Assembly: GCA_029935275.1 (NCBI GenBank)
Contig: JAOZKQ010000154.1
Span: 1-5,355 of the forward strand
Length of the DNA: 5,355 nt
Reading direction: 5' to 3'
Origin: Bacteroidales bacterium
GTDB lineage: Bacteria; Bacteroidota; Bacteroidia; Bacteroidales; VadinHA17
A program made the position numbers and the translations under genes. Positions 1 through 5,355 of this stretch are shown piece by piece (the first letter of the stretch is position 1; each line of letters begins with the position of its first letter). The notes beneath the pieces are model-generated. The model was not told where the DNA came from. It did no database searches and saw only the letters and a program-made list of their open reading frames with translations.

Positions 1-2
1 AT

Positions 3-71
3 AGTAATAAAATCGCTGACTATTCGGGGAAGAAATCGGACTTTATGGACACTATTCAGTCAGTAATTTAG
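3..71 (+). CDS. Possible 3' end of an unidentified gene (partial)
   Basis: Reading from base 3 gives 22 open codons ending in TAG at 69-71. The peptide ends with KKSDFMDTIQSVI and has the mixed charged/hydrophobic composition of a real protein C-terminus. If genuine, the gene enters from the left edge and converges on the minus-strand CHAD gene, with the two stop codons overlapping by 4 bases. Frame 1 is also open for 21 codons to a TAA at 64-66, but its product is rich in Arg, Thr and Leu and looks less protein-like. The stretch is too short to assign a family, and an open frame of this length can occur by chance. Confidence 0.35.
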   Translation, partial: SNKIADYSGKKSDFMDTIQSVI

Positions 72-946
72 TCCAGGCGGTAAGCAAACTGTGTAAACCA
101 ATGATATTCTTTCATAAACAGGTCATCAAAACCAAAAATCTGTTCTTCTATATCAGAATCAATTTGCAAAAGTAAGGTCTGATAAGCTTCAAGTTCATTG
201 GCCTCCATGTCTTTATTTTCATCCAGAAAAGCATTCAATTCAGCTTTTAAAGAAATACTGTCATGCCAGACTCCCAAAATACTTTCAAGATTTTTTAATG
301 AGGACAGATGAGCAATGTCATCCATCACATTCTTGTTCTGACCAATGTTCATCTCAAAAACAAAACGTGCTTTTTTCAGAGCCTTCCTTATCCGATGATA
401 CTTAAAATTTTTCGGAGTATCAGATGTAAGCATTTTTGATGCTTTCCTAAAAGTTTTGCCTAAAAATACTTTTGAAGTATTCTGAATCTCATCCTCTTTC
501 TCCCTGACAGCATTCAACATCTCTGACAGGTCTAACTCATCGAATAATTGAATAGAATCTTTTGAGATATTTTTAAACTCCTCTTCCTCTAATAGAATTT
601 CTCTTGAAATGAAAGCCCTGAAACTAATAAAGTTATCATCCAGATTCTTCTCATAGTTCAGGATAAGCTGATGATTGACCTGCAAATCCCTTAACCTCCC
701 CCCGGATCTAAAAACAGGCTTTAATACTTTTAATACGCTTCCACTATTCCGTTTAGAAAGACCATACTTCTGAATAAAACCAATAACAGCTCTCAACTTT
801 TTTAAAGAAACACGGAAGTCATGAATGGCTAATTCATCAAATGAAGACCAGGCCTTAGGTATATTTATACCTAATTTCCTGATTTCATCACTTATGAAGG
901 TTTCAATAGAATTTGTCTTTCCCCTTTTTGAATAATCCTGTCCCAT
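68..946 (-). CDS. CHAD domain-containing protein
   Basis: This 292-residue protein belongs to the CHAD family (conserved histidine alpha-helical domain), a helical bundle with a basic face. Family members are known to associate with inorganic polyphosphate; no enzymatic activity is established. Two copies of the signature are visible. The first is H42-x2-R45-V-x2-K49-K50-L-R52 in IHDFRVSLKKLRAVIGF. The second is H184-x2-R187-K-x2-K191-K192-x-R194. Two further family motifs follow the repeats: GGRLRDLQ (R84, R86, D87) and LGVWHD (H228, D229). The length fits a stand-alone CHAD protein without an attached CYTH domain. No signal peptide or membrane segment is seen, so it is probably cytoplasmic. 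The ATG start is well bounded, because an in-frame TAA lies one codon upstream; no Shine-Dalgarno is visible. The gene is divergent from the Rnf operon, with no evident functional link to it. Family assignment is confident; a polyphosphate role here is inferred. Confidence 0.88.
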   Translation of the reverse strand: MGQDYSKRGKTNSIETFISDEIRKLGINIPKAWSSFDELAIHDFRVSLKKLRAVIGFIQKYGLSKRNSGSVLKVLKPVFRSGGRLRDLQVNHQLILNYEKNLDDNFISFRAFISREILLEEEEFKNISKDSIQLFDELDLSEMLNAVREKEDEIQNTSKVFLGKTFRKASKMLTSDTPKNFKYHRIRKALKKARFVFEMNIGQNKNVMDDIAHLSSLKNLESILGVWHDSISLKAELNAFLDENKDMEANELEAYQTLLLQIDSDIEEQIFGFDDLFMKEYHWFTQFAYRLD

Positions 947-1228
947 AAATTATCACACAATCATCATAAATGAATAAAAAACTTTTTGCACTCCTAAATT
1001 AAACACTTTTCCCGGAAATAATAAAATATTTATAATGCCAGCTCATAAGTTTTATCTCCATCATACACTCTGAATCTATAATTTCAAGGAGTTTTCAGTG
1101 GAAAAGCCATGCACAAGATTTGACAATCATTATAAAACAAATTTTATCATCAGAATATCTTATTTAAAATCAGGATAAATTATATTTAAAAAATTCAATT
1201 TATTACAGAAAAAGCAAAAGAATAGTGA

Positions 1229-1246
1229 AACAATTTTAAATTTGTT
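1229..1246. repeat. Imperfect palindrome, possible operator
   Basis: AACAATTTTAAATTTGTT matches its own reverse complement at 16 of 18 positions, with the outer arms AACAA and TTGTT fully paired. It covers the candidate -7 promoter element and lies 17 bases ahead of the first gene of the Rnf operon, where a regulator could act. The AT-rich background makes chance palindromes common, and I cannot match it to a known regulator's consensus. Confidence 0.25.
1237..1244 (+). promoter_or_regulatory. Candidate Bacteroidota -7 promoter element for the rnf operon
   Basis: TAAATTTG matches the TAnnTTTG -7 consensus recognised by the primary sigma factor of Bacteroidota. No TTTG -33 element is present at the expected distance of about 20 bases upstream. 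Transcription would begin near 1250, giving a very short leader before the TTG at 1264. The position and exact match are suggestive, but the missing -33 box keeps confidence low. Confidence 0.3.
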
Positions 1247-1263
1247 GAAAATATCCCTTATTC

Positions 1264-1686
1264 TTGACTAATAAATCAGACATAGAGCACCTTGGCCGGA
1301 TTGAATCAATTCTTGGAGATCAGGTAACTGTTAATTTCATCACTCAGTCTGCTTGCTCCTCCTGCCATGCAAAAGGGGCATGTTCAGCTTCCGATATGCA
1401 GGAGAAAGAAATTAAACTTAAATATCCCGGGTTTAATATAAAAACCGGAGATCAGGTATGGGTTATTTTAAAACAATCTTTGGGTTTCAAAGCCGTTTTC
1501 CTTGGTTATATCCTTCCCCTTATACTTATGTTGGTCATTCTTGTCACTCTGACCCCTGTTTTAGAAAGTGAAGGAAAAGCTGGTCTTTCTTCACTGGGGT
1601 CACTGGTCATATATTATGCAACACTTTACATCTTTCGTGAGAAAATAGATAAACAGTTTATATTTACATTAAAACAAATCAGTTAA
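1264..1686 (+). CDS. rseC: RseC/MucC-family (SoxR-reducing system) membrane protein
   Basis: This 140-residue protein is of the RseC/MucC family. In gamma-proteobacteria RseC acts with the Rsx/Rnf complex in reducing SoxR and influences sigma-E; in other phyla the gene often heads rnf operons and its role is uncertain. Residues 1-70 form the small soluble part, with the family's Cys cluster SACSSCHAKGAC (C31-x2-C34-x5-C40), a likely metal/Fe-S or redox site. Two membrane helices follow at about 74-97 and 107-124, then a short basic tail. The start is TTG: an in-frame TGA at 1246-1248 precedes it, no ATG or GTG lies between, and the next in-frame ATG (M46) would remove the Cys cluster. No Shine-Dalgarno is seen. 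It ends 10 bases before rnfB, so it is the first gene of the operon. Function as an assembly or redox accessory of Rnf is inferred from position. Confidence 0.85.
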   Translation: MTNKSDIEHLGRIESILGDQVTVNFITQSACSSCHAKGACSASDMQEKEIKLKYPGFNIKTGDQVWVILKQSLGFKAVFLGYILPLILMLVILVTLTPVLESEGKAGLSSLGSLVIYYATLYIFREKIDKQFIFTLKQIS

Positions 1687-1696
1687 ACCTGACCGT

Positions 1697-2596
1697 ATGG
1701 ATTCAATTCTGTTATATACCATAATTTCATTAAGTACATTAGGTTTGGTCGCAGCGATCATCCTATACTTTGTTGCACAAAAATTCAAAGTTTTTGAGGA
1801 TCCTAAAATTGACCTGGTAGAAGAGTCCCTTCCCGGTGCCAATTGTGGGGGTTGTGGTTTTCCCGGATGCCGTAATTTTGCAGAAGCCTGCGTAAAAGCA
1901 GACAACCTTGAAAACCTGAATTGCCCTGTTGGTGGAAATGAAACTATGGCAAATGTAGCCAAAATACTTGGTCTGGAAGCAGTAGAAGCAGAACCCCAGG
2001 TTGCTGTGATAAGATGTTCTGGTTCCTTTGAAAACAGACCCAGAACAAATAGCTATGAAGGAGCACAAAATTGTACAATCGTCCATAACCTATACACAGG
2101 AGATACGGACTGTCCTTATGGATGTCTTGGCTTGGGTGAATGTGTGGATGCTTGTAATTTTGACGCCATGTACATGGATGAAAAAACCGGATTACCTGTA
2201 ATTATTGATGATAATTGTGTAGCATGTGGTGCCTGCGTGGAAGCCTGCCCCAGGGATATTATTGAACTTCGAAAAAGAAATAAAAAAGACCGTAAGATAT
2301 TTGTATCCTGTGTAAATGAAGATAAAGGAGGAATTGCAAAAAAATACTGTTCGGTAACCTGCACTGGTTGTACGAAGTGCTTTAAGGTTTGTCCATTTGA
2401 TGCCATTACAATGAATAATAATTTGGCATTTATTGATTCGGAGAAATGCAAACTTTGCAGGAAGTGCGTTGTTGAATGTCCCACGGAAGCTATTCATGAG
2501 ATCAACTTCCCTCCCCGCAGGGTAAAAGAAGAAGCGAAAGCTGAACCTAAAGCAGGTTTAACTGAACAAATATCAACAAAAAATTCAGATAACTAA
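1697..2596 (+). CDS. rnfB: Rnf electron transport complex subunit B (multi-cluster ferredoxin)
   Basis: RnfB is the entry subunit of the Rnf ferredoxin:NAD+ oxidoreductase, taking electrons from reduced ferredoxin on the cytoplasmic face. A single N-terminal membrane helix (about 4-26) is followed by the four-Cys Fe-S domain in ANCGGCGFPGC (C50, C53, C58, with C76 as fourth ligand). Four ferredoxin-type Cys groups follow: C139/C143/C149/C153, C174/C177/C180/C184, C222/C225/C228/C232 and C251/C254/C257/C261. Paired as two 2[4Fe-4S] domains, these give about five clusters in total. At 299 residues it is far longer than the roughly 190-residue proteobacterial form, and resembles the long type known from Bacteroidota and clostridia. 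The C-terminus is a hydrophilic Lys/Glu/Ala-rich tail. The first group is atypically spaced (x3, x5, x3). Cys at 65, 107, 126, 205 and 218 are left unassigned. ATG start without Shine-Dalgarno; 22 bases separate it from rnfC. Confidence 0.96.
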   Translation: MDSILLYTIISLSTLGLVAAIILYFVAQKFKVFEDPKIDLVEESLPGANCGGCGFPGCRNFAEACVKADNLENLNCPVGGNETMANVAKILGLEAVEAEPQVAVIRCSGSFENRPRTNSYEGAQNCTIVHNLYTGDTDCPYGCLGLGECVDACNFDAMYMDEKTGLPVIIDDNCVACGACVEACPRDIIELRKRNKKDRKIFVSCVNEDKGGIAKKYCSVTCTGCTKCFKVCPFDAITMNNNLAFIDSEKCKLCRKCVVECPTEAIHEINFPPRRVKEEAKAEPKAGLTEQISTKNSDN

Positions 2597-2618
2597 TCAT
2601 TAACATAAAACAGATACA

Positions 2619-3947
2619 GTGTTAAGATCATTTCCAAAAGGAGGAGTTCACCCACCGGAAAACAAACTTTCGGCAGGTAGCAAGATTACAGTTCTAGACC
2701 TGCCAAAAACTGTAAATATTCCGCTTTCTCAACACCTGGGAGTACCTGCAGTAGCCATAGTAAAAAGGGGGGATCTGGTAAAAACAGGACAACTCATTGC
2801 CGAACATAAAGGTTTTGTTTCCTGCAATATTCACTCCCCGGTTACCGGTAAGGTACTAAAGCTTGATAAAAGCCTGGATAGTTCAGGATATAAACGAAAC
2901 GCTATTATTATTGAAGCAGAGGCCGATAGCTGGATGGATGGAATTGATACAGATAGCAGCCTGGTCAAAGATTTTAGCCATAGTAGTGAAGAGATTGTAA
3001 AAAAAACCCTGGAGGCGGGTATCGTTGGTATGGGAGGAGCGACATTCCCTACTCATGTTAAAATGTCGGTACCCAGAGGAAAAAAGGCAGATGTAGTGAT
3101 TCTTAACGGGGTAGAATGTGAACCCTACCTCACTTCCGATCACAGATTAATGCTTGAAAAGGGAGAAGAAATACTGGTTGGCTTAAGGTTATTCATGAAA
3201 GCCCTGAATGTAAATAAGGGTTTAATTGGAATTGAAAATAACAAGCTGGATGCTATCAGAAATTTAACACAGATTGCAAGCCAATATCCTGAGATAAGCG
3301 TTGTTCCTCTAAAAATTAAATATCCACAGGGTGGTGAGAAACAATTAATCAAAGCACTTACCGGAAGAGAAGTCCCTTCCGGTGGCTTACCCCTGGATGT
3401 TGGAGCAGTGGTACAGAATGTGGGTACTGCCTTTGCTGTTTATGAGGCTATACAAAAAAATAAACCCTTAATTGAAAGAGTAGTTACGGTAACCGGGAAA
3501 GGTGTAAAACATGCATCAAATTTTCTGGTAAGAACAGGAACCCCTGTCAGCCAGCTCATTGAAGCAGCCGGTGGCATTCCTGAGAATACAGGAAAAATAA
3601 TTAATGGTGGCCCTATGATGGGCAAAGCATTGAATTCGGTAGATGTTCCGGTAGTAAAAGGAACTTCTGGGATCCTTCTTATCCCGGCTGATGAGAGCCA
3701 CAGGGAAGCAGTTAATCCCTGTATCCGGTGTGCCAGATGTATTTCCGTTTGCCCAATGGGCCTGGAACCATACTTACTAATGACCCTGGCAGAAAAAGCT
3801 ATATTTGACCGGGCAGAAAATGAAAGAACCATGGATTGTATAGAATGTGGCTCATGCAGTTATGTTTGTCCGGCCAACCGCCCATTGCTTGATTATATAA
3901 GGCTTGGAAAATTCAGGGTTGGACAAATTATTCGAAGCAGAAAATAG
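2619..3947 (+). CDS. rnfC: Rnf electron transport complex subunit C (NAD(H)-binding)
   Basis: RnfC is the peripheral cytoplasmic subunit where NAD+ is reduced (or NADH oxidised). The N-terminal RnfC domain (about 1-100) opens with the family hallmark GGVHPPENK at 8-16. The nucleotide/flavin-binding region, related to the 51-kDa subunit of complex I, carries the glycine-rich GIVGMGGATFPTHVK (134-148), LNGVECEPY (162-170) and YPQGGEKQL (235-243). An SLBB-like segment follows at about 285-335. Two [4Fe-4S] motifs close the protein: C368-x2-C371-x2-C374-x3-C378 and C407-x2-C410-x2-C413-x3-C417. At 442 residues it has the compact length, without the long Ala/Lys-rich C-terminal extension of the enterobacterial protein. 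The start is GTG: an in-frame TAA at 2601-2603 lies just upstream, with no other start codon before the conserved N-terminus. No Shine-Dalgarno is visible. rnfD begins 20 bases downstream. Confidence 0.96.
   Translation: MLRSFPKGGVHPPENKLSAGSKITVLDLPKTVNIPLSQHLGVPAVAIVKRGDLVKTGQLIAEHKGFVSCNIHSPVTGKVLKLDKSLDSSGYKRNAIIIEAEADSWMDGIDTDSSLVKDFSHSSEEIVKKTLEAGIVGMGGATFPTHVKMSVPRGKKADVVILNGVECEPYLTSDHRLMLEKGEEILVGLRLFMKALNVNKGLIGIENNKLDAIRNLTQIASQYPEISVVPLKIKYPQGGEKQLIKALTGREVPSGGLPLDVGAVVQNVGTAFAVYEAIQKNKPLIERVVTVTGKGVKHASNFLVRTGTPVSQLIEAAGGIPENTGKIINGGPMMGKALNSVDVPVVKGTSGILLIPADESHREAVNPCIRCARCISVCPMGLEPYLLMTLAEKAIFDRAENERTMDCIECGSCSYVCPANRPLLDYIRLGKFRVGQIIRSRK
3360..3383. repeat. Perfect inverted repeat inside rnfC
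   Basis: ACCGGAAG at 3360-3367 pairs exactly with CTTCCGGT at 3376-3383 around an 8-base loop, and two further G-T pairs are possible outside. The transcript could form an 8-bp GC-containing hairpin. The bases encode the conserved RnfC segment TGREVPSGG, so protein constraint may be the whole explanation. There is no U-tract after it, so it is not a terminator. Confidence 0.5.
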
Positions 3948-3967
3948 TTTAGTTAAATAATAAAAAT

Positions 3968-4969
3968 ATGAGCAAGCTTATTACCATATCCTTATCACCA
4001 CATCTGCATAGCCAGGATTCCACTAAGAAACTCATGAGAGGGGTCATTATTGCTTTGTTACCCGCTTTTGCTATTTCAGTATGGATGTTTGGATGGAGGA
4101 CATTAATTGTTACCGCCGTTGCTATCTTATCAAGTTTACTGTTTGAATTCCTTATTCAAAAATATTTATTAAAAAAGAAACTCTCAATAAACGACCATTC
4201 AGCAATATTAACAGGCATGCTACTGGCATTTTGTTTACCTGTTAATATCCCCCTTGGGCTGGTAGTACTTGGCAGCCTTGTAGCAATAGGCGTTGGAAAA
4301 ATGACTTTTGGCGGAATCGGGAACAACCCATTTAATCCGGCTCTGATAGGCCGCGTTTTTCTGTTTGTTTCATTTCCTGTAAAAATGACCAGCTGGCCAA
4401 TACCTATGGGATTTAAGACTGCATTAACTGATGCTAGCACAGGTGCTACACCATTAGGTATAATAACAGAAGGATTACGAAATGAGGAAACTATTGATAG
4501 CATTATGAAGAATATCCCTTCTTCTATGGATATGTTTTATGGCAAAATGGGAGGATCTCTTGGCGAAGTTGCTGCAATAGCATTGATACTTGGATTCCTG
4601 TATTTATTGATAAAAAAGATTATTTCCTGGCATATACCTGTTAGCATAATTGGAACGGTTGCCCTGTTCACGGGAATTCTCTGGCTTGTGAACCCTGAAC
4701 AAAACGCTGATCCTGTTTTCCATATCCTAACCGGAGGATTATTATTGGGGGCAATTTTTATGGCAACCGATTATGTTACCTCCCCAATGACACCCAAAGG
4801 AATGATTATTTTTGGTATTGGAATAGGTTTACTTACAGTTATAATAAGAAGATACGGGGCTTACCCCGAGGGAGTCCAGTTTGCTATACTTATAATGAAT
4901 GCTTTTGTTCCCTTGATAAATTCATATGCTAAACCAAAAAGATTTGGAGAGGAGGTGAAAAATGGCTAA
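3968..4969 (+). CDS. rnfD: Rnf electron transport complex subunit D (membrane flavoprotein)
   Basis: RnfD is an integral membrane subunit related to NqrB of the Na+-translocating NADH:quinone reductase, and is implicated in coupling electron transfer to ion movement. The protein is 333 residues. Hydrophobic helices are visible at about 25-41, 44-64, 79-91, 94-110, 122-138, 198-216, 222-240, 251-267, 277-294 and 302-317. The family signature GNNPFNPALIGR lies at 118-129. The SGAT-type flavinylation motif appears as STGAT at 157-161, making T161 the expected covalent FMN site, attached by an ApbE-type transferase not seen here. DYVTSPMTPKG (268-278) and the YPEGVQFAILIMN stretch near the C-terminus are also typical. 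ATG start, bounded by an in-frame TAG at 3950-3952, without Shine-Dalgarno. Its last 8 bases overlap the start of rnfG, suggesting translational coupling. Confidence 0.95.
   Translation: MSKLITISLSPHLHSQDSTKKLMRGVIIALLPAFAISVWMFGWRTLIVTAVAILSSLLFEFLIQKYLLKKKLSINDHSAILTGMLLAFCLPVNIPLGLVVLGSLVAIGVGKMTFGGIGNNPFNPALIGRVFLFVSFPVKMTSWPIPMGFKTALTDASTGATPLGIITEGLRNEETIDSIMKNIPSSMDMFYGKMGGSLGEVAAIALILGFLYLLIKKIISWHIPVSIIGTVALFTGILWLVNPEQNADPVFHILTGGLLLGAIFMATDYVTSPMTPKGMIIFGIGIGLLTVIIRRYGAYPEGVQFAILIMNAFVPLINSYAKPKRFGEEVKNG
4951..4957 (+). promoter_or_regulatory. Strong Shine-Dalgarno sequence for rnfG
   Basis: GGAGGTG lies 4 bases before the rnfG ATG, with the core GGAGG 6 bases from it, inside the 3' end of rnfD. 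It is a near-complete anti-SD match and the only clear one in the window; the other starts are preceded by AT-rich sequence. It supports the ATG at 4962 as the rnfG start despite the overlap with rnfD. Confidence 0.75.
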
Positions 4970-5355
4970 AAAAGAATCAACCTTAATCAATATGCTTATC
5001 GCTTTATTTGTAATCACTTTTGTTTCCTCCACATCCCTTGGATTGGTTTACCAGGTTACCAAAGAGCCAATTGCAGCAGCCAAACTTGCAAAAAAGATAG
5101 AAGCTATTCAGAATGTAGTACCGGAATTTAACAATCAGCCCAATGCTGAAGAATACAAAGTAGCTACAGAGAATGGAGACTCACTTACATTATACCCTGC
5201 TAAAAAAGATGGTGAACTGGTGGGTACAGCAGTTGAAAGCTCTACAAATCTTGGTTTCTCTGGCGAAATCAAACTAATGGTAGGCTTTCTGCCAGATGGT
5301 ACCATTAAAGATGTTGCTGTACTTGAACATAAAGAAACGCCCGGCCTTGGAGATA
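4962..5355 (+). CDS. rnfG: Rnf electron transport complex subunit G (N-terminal part)
   Basis: RnfG is a membrane-anchored flavoprotein, related to NqrC, that carries covalent FMN on a periplasmic domain and relays electrons within Rnf. The first 131 codons are present and the frame is open to the window edge. After a short basic start (MAKKE) comes one membrane helix at about 7-29. A charged Ala/Lys-rich linker (about 34-50) follows, then the beginning of the FMN-binding domain. ETPGLGD at 125-131 is the conserved motif in the early part of that domain. The flavin-bearing SGAT-like Thr should lie downstream, outside the window. The ATG overlaps the rnfD stop by 8 bases and is preceded by a strong Shine-Dalgarno. 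The family is clear from the ETPGLGD motif, the single N-terminal anchor and the position after rnfD. Confidence 0.92.
   Translation, partial: MAKKESTLINMLIALFVITFVSSTSLGLVYQVTKEPIAAAKLAKKIEAIQNVVPEFNNQPNAEEYKVATENGDSLTLYPAKKDGELVGTAVESSTNLGFSGEIKLMVGFLPDGTIKDVAVLEHKETPGLGD

Larger units (their letters stand above)
947..1263. other. AT-rich divergent intergenic spacer
   Basis: This 317-bp region lies between the starts of the CHAD gene and the rseC-like gene and should hold both promoters. It is strongly AT-rich. The only ATG-initiated plus-strand frames I see are very short (for example 10 codons from 970 and 12 codons from 1036), so no small gene is supported. A TAnnTTTG element at 1237-1244 sits within an imperfect palindrome. 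Weak inverted repeats occur at 1092-1105 (TTTTC, 4-base loop, GAAAA) and at 1132-1147 (ATAAAA, 4-base loop, TTTTAT), neither followed by a U-tract. A TATAAT occurs at 1031-1036 without a -35 partner. I found no TAnnTTTG match on the minus strand for the CHAD gene, and no tRNA or riboswitch-like structure. Confidence 0.7.

Noticed and set aside
970..1002. A 10-codon frame MNKKLFALLN in the divergent spacer
   Set aside because: It resembles the start of a signal peptide but stops after ten residues, with no Shine-Dalgarno or other sign of translation. It is consistent with chance in AT-rich DNA.
1031..1036. A perfect TATAAT in the spacer, resembling a sigma-70 -10 box
   Set aside because: It has no -35 partner, lies more than 220 bases from the operon start, and the probable Bacteroidota host uses a different promoter consensus. 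AT-rich DNA produces such hexamers often.
1092..1147. Two short inverted repeats that might form a terminator or riboswitch
   Set aside because: The stems are only 5-6 bp and mostly A-T, with no U-tract or conserved aptamer-like sequence.
1669..1962. A 97-codon minus-strand open frame across the rseC/rnfB junction
   Set aside because: It is antisense to two confident genes and has no motif of its own.
2116..2484. A 122-codon minus-strand open frame opposite rnfB
   Set aside because: It covers the Cys-rich ferredoxin domains of rnfB, and its His/Ser/Thr-rich product reflects the antisense of that coding frame. No independent start signal is seen.
3440..3832. A 130-codon open frame on the minus strand opposite rnfC
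   Set aside because: It lies wholly inside a strongly conserved rnfC region, and its product shows no recognisable motif. It is explained as an antisense shadow of the real coding frame.
1264..5355. The idea that the plus-strand cluster is a new redox or defence system
   Set aside because: Every gene matches a known Rnf component or the commonly associated RseC family in the usual order, with intact cofactor motifs and no foreign or mobile sequence.

Overview
This window looks like ordinary chromosome of a Bacteroidota bacterium, most likely of Bacteroidales type. It carries the first part of an Rnf respiratory-complex operon. The assignment rests on the AT-rich composition, the near absence of Shine-Dalgarno sequences, an RseC-like gene placed directly in front of rnfB, the long multi-cluster RnfB, and the gene order rnfB-C-D-G. 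The taxonomic placement is an inference from gene style; no marker gene is present.

Layout. Positions 1-71 may hold the last codons of an unidentified plus-strand gene. It would converge on, and overlap by a few bases, a minus-strand gene (68-946) for a CHAD-domain protein, a polyphosphate-associated helical family. An AT-rich spacer of 317 bp (947-1263) separates the divergent CHAD gene and Rnf operon. It contains one Bacteroidota-type -7 promoter match lying inside an imperfect palindrome just ahead of the operon. From 1264 to the right edge all genes are on the plus strand and tightly packed: an RseC/MucC-family membrane protein (TTG start), rnfB, rnfC (GTG start), rnfD and the first 131 codons of rnfG. 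The rest of rnfG, and presumably rnfE and rnfA, lie beyond the edge.

How the genes work together. Rnf is a membrane-bound ferredoxin:NAD+ oxidoreductase that couples electron flow to Na+ or H+ movement. RnfB takes electrons from ferredoxin and passes them through an array of Fe-S clusters. RnfD and RnfG carry covalently bound FMN in or at the membrane. RnfC holds the NAD(H)/flavin site and two further Fe-S clusters. The RseC-like protein is a small two-helix, Cys-bearing accessory factor whose role outside the SoxR-reducing systems of proteobacteria is not clear. All catalytic and cofactor motifs visible here are intact, and I see no frameshift or mobile element.

I found no evidence of an undescribed system. 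The points most worth checking are the promoter/palindrome and non-ATG start at the head of the operon, the extra Fe-S domain pair in RnfB, and the single strong Shine-Dalgarno at the rnfD/rnfG overlap.
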